A DNA stretch of 64,000 bases from Litomosoides sigmodontis (lineage: Eukaryota; Nematoda; Chromadorea; Rhabditida; Onchocercidae). Below are positions 51,266-62,016 of this stretch, one piece after another. The stretch covers positions 5,438,507-5,502,506 of the forward strand of contig OY718803.1 in the NCBI GenBank assembly GCA_963070105.1, in the 5' to 3' direction. Positions within the stretch are counted from its first letter, which is position 1, and every line of letters begins with the position of its first letter. The notes beneath the pieces are model-generated. The model had not been told where the DNA came from. It ran no database searches and was given only the letters and a program-made list of their open reading frames with translations. Both the position numbers and the translations under genes were made by a program.

Positions 51266-53507
51266 CTATACAACTGGTATCCAGTAGGAAGCATTTGGTG
51301 GCAAGTACAATAATCTTTGACGAGGTGTATGTCCACAGAAGCCACCGATACAACTTTGCTGATAATACATATTGACGGATAACTGATAAGCCAACCTGTC
51401 AACCATTGACAGAGTCTGTCGTCGCTCATGTGACATTAGACAAACCGTGCTTTCACTTATTACTCGATATAACAATAACAGGTAGTCATACTTGTCCTAA
51501 AGTACTTTAAATTGAGGCTTGAATTCTACTGACAGTTAACAGGTGTCTCCAACGGATGCTATTTGATAGTCAATTTAACAATTCAATTCCTCCACTTTTT
51601 ATCTTCCAAATATTCTCCCGTAATCACATAAAATATGGAAATCACAAAGTTGTAATCAGTAAAAAATAATGAAGCGCACACTACTCTTTTTAATTTTCGA
51701 AACTTTTAAAATGCCTAAATCAGTCGAAAAAGCAGTAACCTGGTCCTCGGTACCAAAGTGATTGTCAAGATAGGAGCGGAGCTTGACCTCCTGACTGTTG
51801 ACTTCTGGGAAATCAATAAAAAAACGGGAACACATATACCGCTCGAGCTGACGGCATTTGTTTGGCCTAGCTGCTTTGTAACCACGAGTAAGTAAATGGC
51901 AATACTTTAACAATCCTCCACCACGGATCTCCTCAGGCCTTCGCGTGTCAATCAGTCTTTCATTTAGGTGTTGCAGTGCCTGAAAAATGAAAGTCCTTCA
52001 AAGATCATGACAATATCAGACTAGCTTTTTAAAATCCAATAGTTTTCTTTTATTAAAATTAGTATCCTAAAAATAAGGCCCAGTTATGTTGCGTCCCAAA
52101 TAAAATACTACAATTACTACTGCTACTACTAATACTAACACTTGATTTAAGTAATTTGTAGATTCAGTATTAATGCGGGACAACTTTTTATAAAAGAAAT
52201 TTAATTATGAAAAGATTCAGAAATCTCCAGTAGCATATAAATTAGGATGTGAGTTATTGCGAGATAATCAGTTGTTTCCGTTGTGGTCGTTTTGCAACGG
52301 TACTTATTTACTTCACTTTTCGGAAGCAATTTGAGTGCGATAATGGAAGAGTAATGATTACTGATCCATCACTCCCGTCATACTCCTTTCATTCCAAAAC
52401 TTTGCTCTTAAAATATTTGTTCCCAAAAGTGAAAACAAATTAATCACTTTTAATGAAAATAAAATATTTGGTCAAAGCAGGGACTTGTTCGAGGAAAAAA
52501 AAGAGCAACCTGCCTTGTTAATGTCACCAAACATGCTTTCAGCGGTAATGATCGGTTTCGGATGGTCAGGTCGATCCAGCAAAACATCGAGGGTAATCTG
52601 GAAACTATCAACGCTAAATTCGAACTGACGACGCATCCGATCCACGAATTTTAACTCGATACATCGTCCGAAATCATTGTGAAGCGAGAACAATGACCAA
52701 CGATCGCCGTCGGATACTTTAACCATTTTTCGGATATAAATATCTTTTAATGTATTGGCCGATATTTTCTCCTTATTAGTCGATTCTGGCATTAACTGTA
52801 CCATAGCATCAAAAACAGCCGATCTTACCTAAATTTAGACGCATTTATTTTTAATCTATCAATTTTCTAACTTTATTTCCAGACAAAGTCCAAGGAACAA
52901 AAATGTTTGATTTAAATACCTTAAGGAGTTGGACGTTATTTGTTCCCGACAAAGTTAGGGAGTTACAATCTTGCAGTATCTTTAGTTAAATTGCAGTAAA
53001 GGAAACGATCTCAGCTTAAGACGACTGATACCTGTGGCATCAGTTATGATATTCCACGAGCAATTAATTCTTCCGAGGGAGCCAAATTCACGAAAGTCGG
53101 ATGTGCCACAAGGCAGGCCGAGGATAGAGAATGTGCGCATTAAAACTCTTTCCCAACTGTTTGTAATTGTTTATGTGCTCGAAAAACCTTGGCGCTATTA
53201 GTTCACAGTCTTAAGATAGATTGCGGGAGGAAACAGAATTACGACGACTAACGCTATCAAAACTTTGTTCGCTTTCGAAGCTCATTGGAAAAATCAGGTC
53301 GAGATCTGAATACGCAAATTCTTCCGTTGCTACAACGTATGATGCAGCACCACCGTTCATTTTCACATTTTTTGGACCGATACCTGCTGCACGCAGACTA
53401 TCACGTACGCAGATGATCAGATCATGCAGTCGTACGCTGAGCGTCGGAAAATTACCCCTACCATGAATTTCTACCTGTTCATTGAGTACTGAGCGCAATC
53501 GTTCCAC
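51266..53507 (-). CDS. tent-5: TENT5/FAM46 non-canonical poly(A) polymerase (first exon not placed)
   Basis: Four exons in transcript order: 53507-53253, 52828-52514, 51979-51740, 51496-51266; 346 visible residues. Strong FAM46 blocks run throughout: [19 protein letters not shown]; the nucleotidyltransferase motif NGGAASYVV followed by SDLDLIF (two catalytic acids); [36 protein letters not shown] (third acid); [33 protein letters not shown]; and [18 protein letters not shown]5 enzymes lengthen poly(A) tails of selected mRNAs, often for secreted proteins. Only the N-terminal ~20 residues are likely missing, since vertebrate forms start shortly before [10 protein letters not shown]. The second intron appears to be GC-AG: the exon ends AACAAG before GCAGGT and joins GCACTG to give [13 protein letters not shown]. 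The nearby GT donor would break the frame. Confidence 0.94.
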
Positions 53508-54203
53508 CTAGAGAAAAAATTAGAGAACTTTATATGGCCAGCATCATTAGCATGTTTTTGAGCATTTTACGAAGTCAAAAGACTAGACGTGCAAGGTTGT
53601 AATTAGCTTTTACTTGCTACAAAAGAAACCAAATGTTTCTGAATTTTACTTAAAAGGCGAATTTAAGGAAAATAACTTGCTCAGTTATCGATAGCGAAAT
53701 AATTTTTTTTAGCAAAAAGCGATTTTTACATCGATCAAAGTTGATATTAAAATTTCTTAGCGAAGAAATAAAATGCTATTTTACGAGATTTTTGATTTCT
53801 GACATATTTTACCTCTCAAACAACCATAGCTTTCTATGCTGACAGACTTAAAGGGAACAGAGAGGACGGATTCATGAAAAAGAGATTACTTGTACTGGAT
53901 TAAGCTCTGTTGTGCTTGATAATGAATAAATTTGAGAGCTGCATTCCGAGGTCATTTTTGAAGCAGCCAAAGTTGTCGATGTACTATACTGAAATAAATT
54001 TCAGATATGGTTGAAAGATAAAAAAGGAATTATGCAAATTTTGTAGAACGCGCATATTTTACACTGTCATCAGATCGTAACAACAATAAAATGTGCAATA
54101 TTTCTCAAGATTAACGATCAACAACATGAATTTTTTTCAAAAATCAACAGCTTTGCAGTACAGGCGACTAAATATTGCGAGGAATGAAATGTATTCCAAT
54201 TAA
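53508..54203. other. Noncoding, upstream of the TENT5 gene
   Basis: AT-rich. It should contain the first intron and possibly the first exon of the TENT5 gene, since the exon at 53507 begins after a good acceptor (TTTTCTCTAG) in phase 0. No convincing start exon was found. Confidence 0.45.
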
Positions 54204-54923
54204 TTAATTAATTATTAAGAAGTGGAAAAAGACTGCTGTGATGGAGAAGTGCAAGTGGATATTTGTTTGTGCTACACTTTTAGCAATTATCGGTGGGCAT
54301 TTCAGTTCATTTGTAAGTGAACAATTGAAGTTCAAATTTATCAGCAACAAAAGGACGTCAATTGAGAAGAGGTTGTAACTGAGTGGTGAGCGTTTGTGAA
54401 TGAATGAATGTGGATGGAATGGAATATAAATTGGGAAGAAAGCTGCATGGAGCATAGAAGCACGTAGCATAAGTGATAAGAAAGCATTTGAGAGCACTAA
54501 TCTTTGCTTTTCGTTAGCTGCGACGACAACCTTTGTTCGCAGCTGAATTTCCAGGTCGCTCCTCACCCACAACCCTAGCAGCCTACTCAACTTGAAAAGT
54601 TTTCCATAAAAGCCGTCCGCTCTGCAGAACAAAAACAAATAGGAAGGCGAGGAGGTGCGACAGAAGCGGTAGCAGCGGAACAAATGCAACGCAACGACCA
54701 CAATACCGACGACGGTATGCGTGATAAAAGGTGGCTCGAGGATTGATTTGTGTCGGGAGGTGGTGCATGTGGTGAAGCCTCCTCTGCGCTCTGCAAACCG
54801 GAAGTGAGAAGCTGAAGAGAACACCGCCAACTGGACAGCGTTCCTAGTGATAGCGGAAGGTAGTGTGTTTATATGATTTCGCTTGATGAAACTATCTGCC
54901 GCCTGCGCCGCACCTACTACCAT
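54204..54923 (-). other. Unexplained 239-codon open frame
   Basis: The longest ATG-to-stop frame in the window that is not repeat-derived. The predicted chain is rich in Phe, Leu, Ser and His, with hydrophobic runs such as TVVGIVVVALHLF and no recognisable domain. It sits just upstream of the TENT5 gene on the same strand, so part could be its 5' leader or first exon, but no phase-matched donor was identified. Composition does not strongly favour coding. Confidence 0.2.
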
Positions 54924-56732
54924 TTCTGCTCGTATCCAAATACGGGCCGCTACGGATGGAGTCAGTCACCTTATTGTTGGATGTCAGCTTCTTCTATTTG
55001 AAGTCCGTGACAAGCGCAGAAAGACTTAGCAGGACAGGCACCCGATGAAGGATGCACGCGATACATGTCGACAATATCTTTCTTCGCTTCCCCACCTTCT
55101 TCCTCTTCTCTCCTTCCCTCTCCTGTGCTCTTACCCTGCCCAGTCCCTCTCCTGTTCTCCGTCCTCAGCTCCCTCTTCTTCCTCACCAAAATTATATGCC
55201 TCACCGATTTTTTTGCAAAACTTTAAAAGATCCGAAACTAGAATTTAGCGAGCCCATAAGCACTAATAATTTTCACTGCCGCTAGTAGCAATTTCATCTT
55301 TTACCAAGACTTTTCCATATTGCACTTTCAATTATACAGCAAATGTTCCAACCTAAAAGCGTGCAATTCTTTTAGAATTACTTCTCTCAAAAGAAGGACT
55401 TTTAGAGAGATACGTATTACGCATTCATTGGGAGATTTGTGTCGTCTAAAATGAAAAAACAAGTGGAGAGAAGTGACTGAGAATTCGGTCAAGTAAAGCT
55501 CCAAACCTGAATTGTTTCCTGGAAGATGCGGTTGAGGAAATTGCAGTCCAAAAACTCGCTACCTCATTTAGCTGATCTAATCACAGTGAACTTGTGCAGC
55601 AGCGAGTTGAGAGAAACAACCTTTACGCATAAATACTTACTATATATATGTGTGTGTGTGTGTGTGCCCCTCCCTATACATACAGCTACATTCTTGCGTC
55701 AACGTCATCAAACTGAAGTATTTTCCACCTCAAAAGGATAATGACATCAGCAATTAAAAAAGTTGTTACACCAAAAATCAGATGAGTGGGTGGCCTCGCA
55801 GGTTTAGCCTGCTATGCGAGCCTGGGCCTGCTACAAGCCACCCACACCCACACTGATCTCATGCAAAATTCATTCTCAAAGAGGCGCTCGCTTCTTGGGT
55901 TACGCAACACAGGCCCTCCTGCTTCTGCCTGATAGCCACACTGAAAGGCCTCTCTGTCTTGCTCAATGGCCTGATGTTTTTACCCTGCAAGCACAAGCAT
56001 TCTCTGAATGACATCATTGCTAAGTCCACTTGTTTACTTCCTCTCTCTCTCTCTCTCTCTCCCACTCTCCCTCCTCCTCTCTTTCTCTCCTTGTCAATGT
56101 ATGGAATACTCCGTTCTTCATTTTAATGAATGCAGAAAAGCGCGTGTTTCTGTCAGTTAGACTTCAACTCCGACTGTTCCAAAAAGGTTCCATAAGTTAA
56201 GTTTGCTCCTCCACCACCGCCCTTCCCTCGCTCTCTACACGTACACCAATGAGTTGAAGTTGAAAGAGGGCGAGCGGCGCAATATCCGAAAGGCTTCTCC
56301 GCCCTATTGTTTCACTTCAACAGTTAGCTTCCATTACTGATGTCGCCCAACAAACTAATGACTGTCGCTAGTCGTCGTCATCAGCGCTTTGCTGACGCAC
56401 TTCATCCATCGCCCTATCTTTGTAAACAAACATTTCACGACGGAAAATTCCAGCGTTGGATAATTGCAACGATTAGACGTTGAAATGTAAATTAATTTTG
56501 TACTGTAAAAAATTATTGAATAAGCGAATCGAAGCAAATGGCCATTCCACTCCACCTGACCTCTCCTTCACTTTAGCTTTCCAATTGCGTGAAGCGATGG
56601 GATCAGTGATGTGAAATCTACGAGAGAATAAGTAATAATAAGCAATAAGTTGAATGCTACAAGAATAAGTAATTGTAGTATTCAATGAAATAAAACAACT
56701 CATGCAAACTGAATTTTATTTGAGGTTGAGAA

Positions 56733-56769
<37 letters not shown>

Positions 56770-58829
56770 AAGAGAGAAGTGCAAGGAAGGAAGGCTACTA
56801 AGAGATGGATCAGTTCAGTTCATGCTAACCGATAAATTATTACGCAACACTTTTTCCTTTTAAAAAAACAGATCGAAACTGAAACCTTTACTTATGATGT
56901 AGTTTACAATCGTCGTCACTGTTATCATCATCATCATCATCATTATCGTTGTGATAAATGTCACCGTAAAGGCTGTAGACGATGGTGATGGGAAGAAAGT
57001 AAAAAGTTTGTGCTAAAGTGCTATTGCCTTGTTCTTCTTCGTACGATGGTTCTCAAACATTGAAATTATATTACAGCACTATTATATGAATTCAAAAATT
57101 GTATTTGATTTCTGTGCGCGATTGAAATTACCGAAACACCGTCAATAATCAAGCGAAAGTATAAGTAAGGCACGGCAGGTGGTGCCAATGGAGTTTTTTT
57201 GACACACAGAGCTTGAAGGGCAACTACTCTGCCTTTGAGTAAGATTAGAGTGACCAACAATCTTCCCAGTGCCACATCACTTCATCAGTTTTAAGTAGAA
57301 TAAGTGCAATGAAGTCCCCACTTGCGAAACGATTTTCAGAATGATTAGGGAAAAATGTTATTTGACTGGTTCAATCAAGCCTTAATTTTGTCTCAAATTT
57401 CAATGAAATAGATTCAGATCTCTTAGAAAGCGATGTATTATACGAAAGCTTAATTATGAATTATTTTATAATATAAATAGTGATAAAAACAAATTGGATG
57501 AAAGCATTTTTTCTATCACGAAGAAGGTACGACATAACAATTTACCGTGTAAAGGATAATAGGTTATATATTACCTCATAAATCGCATCGCTTACCTAGC
57601 CCTTATTACCTACTGCAATGGAAAGTTAGCTCAGTAAAGACGTGTGAAGCATTCCATAGAATTTTTTAAAACGCCTCGCGAACTTTCAAATAACAACAAT
57701 GAAATGACGTCTGTCTATGGATAAGACTGACTAGAAAATATTCCATTATGTCAATAAAAAATGATAGGTTAACCTTAGCTAATAGGCAAACTGTATGAGA
57801 AAATTAATTTGGCCGAATATTGATGACTAATGAGCGGAAAGTGAAAGTAAACTTCGGAAAATTGTTTTTTAGTCAATCCGATTGAGAAAAAATGACCAAG
57901 CGAGTGGCAAGCAATTTACTGTCACACAACTAACTTGAATGAATCGATTTAAAGCCCATAAAATACTACGTTCGGTTTGCATTCGTCTCTTTCTCAGAAA
58001 TGAAAGACGAAAAGTGGAAAAATGAGTGCCCTTGAGATGAACTAAAAGTGAGTGAATGATTGATGAATAAAGAAATTTTACATTTGAAGAAGGAACTTGT
58101 TATTTCCATTTCACTCAAAATTAAACTATTTCACTGTCGTGCAAAGTAAATAACGCTTGTAACATTGTGAACAAATGTGTAAACGGGTAAACAGGACGAT
58201 TAGACGTGTGAACAATTAGGCTGGGAAATGAGACAAGAAGATAAGAGAGAGGAGATGGTGTCCTGTAGCTCAGAAAGCAATGAAATTTCGATCGGAGGGC
58301 GAAGCAAGACGAACCGTTCTCAGCTCTCTGACCGAATGAATTAAAGAAGAAGAAGGATTAAAAGAGATGAGGATAGCTTATATCCTGTCCACAAGGTTGT
58401 TAATTTTAGAGGAATGGAGAACGAGAAGATTGAAGGTGGTCCATAAACTTTAATCTTCATTCTCGCCAAATGTTACACTATAGGGATAGTTCTACCACCA
58501 CTTCCGAAATCACACACGGAGAAAAGAGTGGAAGCGGTCCCTTTGAGCATGGACGTTCTAATGCTTGGAAAGTGAATGCAATGCAAGCATGGTTCCACTA
58601 AGCCCTAATTTCATCAAAAAATTTGGCGATGAGAAAGAGGAAGGTGGACGAGTGAGGGGACAACTGCAACAATTGTACAACGTTGCTACAGGAAGATGGA
58701 GATGGCAGAAGGAGTGGGAAATTGTCGTAAAAGTAGAAAACGAGGAATAATTTGAAATTTGCTGACAAATTCAAGATATCACTACTTGTTCCTCTTTCCT
58801 CCCTTTCTCTCTTCTTTTCTTCTCCCTAG
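54924..58829. other. Microsatellite-rich noncoding region
   Basis: No supported gene. It contains (TG)n at 55650-55667, (CT)n at 56039-56061, (GA)n at 56729-56770 and a short (ATC)n run near 56928-56945. A plus frame at 58565-58750 (61 codons, charged, Trp-rich end) precedes the candidate exon at 58830 but no splice connection was shown. Confidence 0.5.
56729..56770. repeat. (GA)n microsatellite
   Basis: GA units with a few AA and GG interruptions over about 42 bases. Confidence 0.93.
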
Positions 58830-59069
58830 CAACGGCGGTTCGAATTTTTAGAAAGATTTCATCGAGAGCAGTATCGCGCAATTCGTGTGCCAAATGATCA
58901 GCGGAGAAGAAACCCTGAGGGTGCCGCAAAGGAAAAGAAAAGGCGTTGTAGTCAGCCGTCGTACACTGACAATCATAAAACATCGCACGAAACGTTTCAT
59001 TCACCAGGCGAATTATCAACTTCTCTAGTGAGGGCGGCCGATGAAAGAGCTGTCAAGCTTGCTGAGTAG
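58830..59069 (+). CDS. Possible terminal exon of an unrecognised gene
   Basis: An open frame of 79 codons plus TAG begins right after a very strong acceptor: a long pyrimidine tract ending TTCTTCTCCCTAG at 58829. The chain is hydrophilic and basic. It starts QRRFEFLERFHREQYRAIR, continues with VPNDQRRRNPEG and KEKKRRC (a possible nuclear localisation signal), and ends RAADERAVKLAE. I recognise no domain. Upstream exons were not identified. It could be a chance frame after a fortuitous pyrimidine tract, but the composition differs clearly from surrounding Phe/Ser-rich chance frames. Confidence 0.33.
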   Translation, partial: QRRFEFLERFHREQYRAIRVPNDQRRRNPEGAAKEKKRRCSQPSYTDNHKTSHETFHSPGELSTSLVRAADERAVKLAE

Positions 59070-59367
59070 TGCATACTTTCACTGTCGAACCTCCCCTGAT
59101 CAGCTGATCACTTCCAGCAGAGCGAGGAAGAAATGAATTGATGAACTGTCTGTCTTCAAAGCAATTAATTCTACTGAAGTTCGTACGTGGTGGATGGCAG
59201 TCGCCACTTGCATTTCACGCCACTTTTACTGATGAAAGGCTGGCTTATCGCCACCGCCAGAAACAAAGGTTTGAAAAAGCCTTTGCTTTATATGGAATAG
59301 TACAAGCTCAATCTAAACGCCACGAAAGTTTACCGATCTTGTAGAGAGCAAGGAATGAACTGAGATA

Positions 59368-59400
<33 letters not shown>

Positions 59401-61880
59401 TGTTTACGACAAACGATAAGCCACGGGAATAATACCACTCAAAGGACAACAGAATGATACTTTTACACCACAACAAAAATAAGTAATGATCGATTTAACT
59501 CAGGAAAAAATCAGAATGAAAAAGTCGATATTGGTACTTTCTTGCAGGTGGCAATTGATAACAGAAGGCAATAGCTTCTGAGCAAACATTTCCTGCCTTC
59601 CTTAAAAAAAGTTTGCATTATAAATATTTTCAGGTGTCATAATAATAATTTCAGCTTATTACTGTTTGCACAGATGACTTCTGTCTAGCAATGCAAAGAT
59701 CAATTTCCCTCAAAACGTCAGTTTTCAGCGTTTTTGTTTTGTTTTTTGCTTTTTCCCCATTCAACAGATCCTTCCTGATTCATAAATATAGCTAGTGATG
59801 TAAATTACCATAACGTTTCCTTAAAACGTATTGGTCACAGATAATACAGAAGGAAGGATATTGATTTCCAGTTCGATTTCATTTTAATATTTTTATTTGT
59901 TCAAGTTCATATTGCACACATTACGTGAATTTTTTTCTTAAAAGGTAACAGCGTGCATATGAGTCATACCGTTTTCCGATTTCAACTTTAGTTCAAATTA
60001 GCGAATGAATGTGCTATAAGACAGTAAGTGGTGAAACCGGTACGGAAACGTCTAGCAATGACAACGGGAAGCAAAATAAGAAACTCATCAATAGAAGTGC
60101 AACATTGAAATTCCGGTCGGATAATGCTGTCGAAGTGATCATCTCATTTGTTCCATCAAACATCAAATGGCTGTCAGAAGAGAAAAAGCAAGGAGGAAAT
60201 AGTGGAATTGATTGCGTTGTATTACGAATTCATCACTTTCAATATTATCAATCCGTCTACTCTTCTCAGTCCTTGAATAATTGCAGAAGTGGAAAGAAAC
60301 AAATGATAATCGTTGCTACCTAAATTAGCAAATTCCCAGTGGGAAATTCATTTCAATGAAGCAAAGTAAGGCTAATGCAATAAGTGTTGCCCCAACGAAC
60401 GATTCCTCGTAATATTCGAAATTAATCGAAATTACAAAGAGCACAGCGAACTGATTGACTGCTTGATTGATTGATTTTGATAATGCAATAATATTTACAA
60501 GAAAGAGAGCAAACATTTTGATGGAAAAAGTGATGGAAAAGAGAACGAGTAGATGAGAGAGGAAGAGAATTGGGCAGAAATTTTTTGTGGATTTTGATCG
60601 AAGTGATGAAGGAACGACAGCTGCAATAGCCGTTGCATGCACAGAGAAGTCGGCTTTCCTTTGTTTCAAATCTCTCAGTTAGATACGCTTACTTACTCGT
60701 AAACCTGTAAAAGATGATATTATCAGACTAATTCGCACGCAACGTTTACTACAACATCCAAAATGCGTAGAAATTGTTGTTAAAGCAAAAGTACGCCCGA
60801 ACCGACGTTAGCAATATCAAAGAGAACCAACACACAGGGCAATGCGCCAAAGCTCCCTACCCTTTTCCGCTTAACCTATCAATGCTCACTCTTTGATGTT
60901 GTCGTATATTACGCTTAACATTCTGCGTGGTCGTTCTTAAATGCAAAGCGCAAAAATCGAATTTCAATCAGTTTAATAACAGAAATTATTTGGCTTTCTA
61001 CACACAATAAATAAACGTGATGGTTTTGTTTCATTCAACGATATCTTCCTTGATAACATCATTGATAAGGAAGCAAAATTCAACTAACTAAATGACTATT
61101 TTTTACATAAAAATTTAAAAACACAAATATATAACAGGAAAAACCGGATTTCGTACACACAACGTATATGGAAAATTAAACAAATAACTAAATAAAGTAA
61201 AAGTAGAACACTTTATAATGTTCACCGAATTTCATTAATTGAATTCAAATGAACTAAGTGAAATTTAAAATTGAAAGCTCAATAAACTCATCATAAAAAA
61301 TCAAAAATTTTTAAGTGAAATGAAAAAAGGAAGTTCATCTTTTTAGGATCAGTTCCAGTCAAGTAGCCAAAATAAGTTTTCGGAACAAGCAGGATTTTAG
61401 TGATCAAGAAGGAATATTTGAAAAAACAATAAATTTTGCAAAGCTCTGCGCAGATCGACTATTCGCTTCGTCAAGAGCAGTAAGATAATTTTTTGAGTTC
61501 TAACTTTAAGTAGATCCCACGGAACTGCTAAGTCTCACGATTATCGATTGAGAGGCTAAGTGGACATTTCGAGCGGTGAAAAAATAATGTCTGACACTTA
61601 CAATTAAAGTACAATTCAATTTTTACTCATTAGTTGCGAATTTGATGCAGTTTAAGTCCTTTTAAATGTTGATATGGAAACCTGCTGAAATAATGGCAGT
61701 TATGATCAATACTTTTTTGTGATTTAATTGAAATATCCGAAAAAGACCACCCACACCGAATTGTCTGTTCAGGCGCCCTGTTCAATTCAATTTCAATTTG
61801 TAAGGAAAATAACATTTTTGTATAATAATTTTACTTTGAAAAACATCTAAGATTTCAGTCAAATGAGAGTAAAAACATTA
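59070..61880. other. Noncoding spacer
   Basis: No supported gene. Frames at 59138-59344 (plus), 60009-60323 (plus, 104 codons) and 60325-60669 (minus, 114 codons, hydrophobic) have no domain or splice support. A (GA)n tract lies at 59367-59400. Confidence 0.45.
59367..59400. repeat. (GA)n microsatellite
   Basis: About 17 GA units with one AA interruption. Confidence 0.93.
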
Positions 61881-61977
61881 TACATACATACATACATACA
61901 TACATACATACATACATACATACATACATACATACATACATACATACATACATACATACATACATACATACATACAT

Positions 61978-62015
<38 letters not shown>
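61881..62015. repeat. (TACA)n microsatellite running into (CA)n
   Basis: About 28 uniform TACA tetramers followed by about 11 CA units. Frames on both strands (Tyr-Ile-His-Thr on plus, Met-Tyr-Val-Cys on minus) are repeat artefacts. Confidence 0.98.

Positions 62016-62016
<1 letters not shown>

Noticed and set aside
52510..52513. GT donor at 52509-52508 for the TENT5 second intron
   Set aside because: It would add four bases and shift the frame; the GC donor keeps the conserved residues.
60325..60669. 114-codon hydrophobic minus frame resembling a membrane protein
   Set aside because: The hydrophobicity comes from T-rich sequence; no conserved motif or exon structure.
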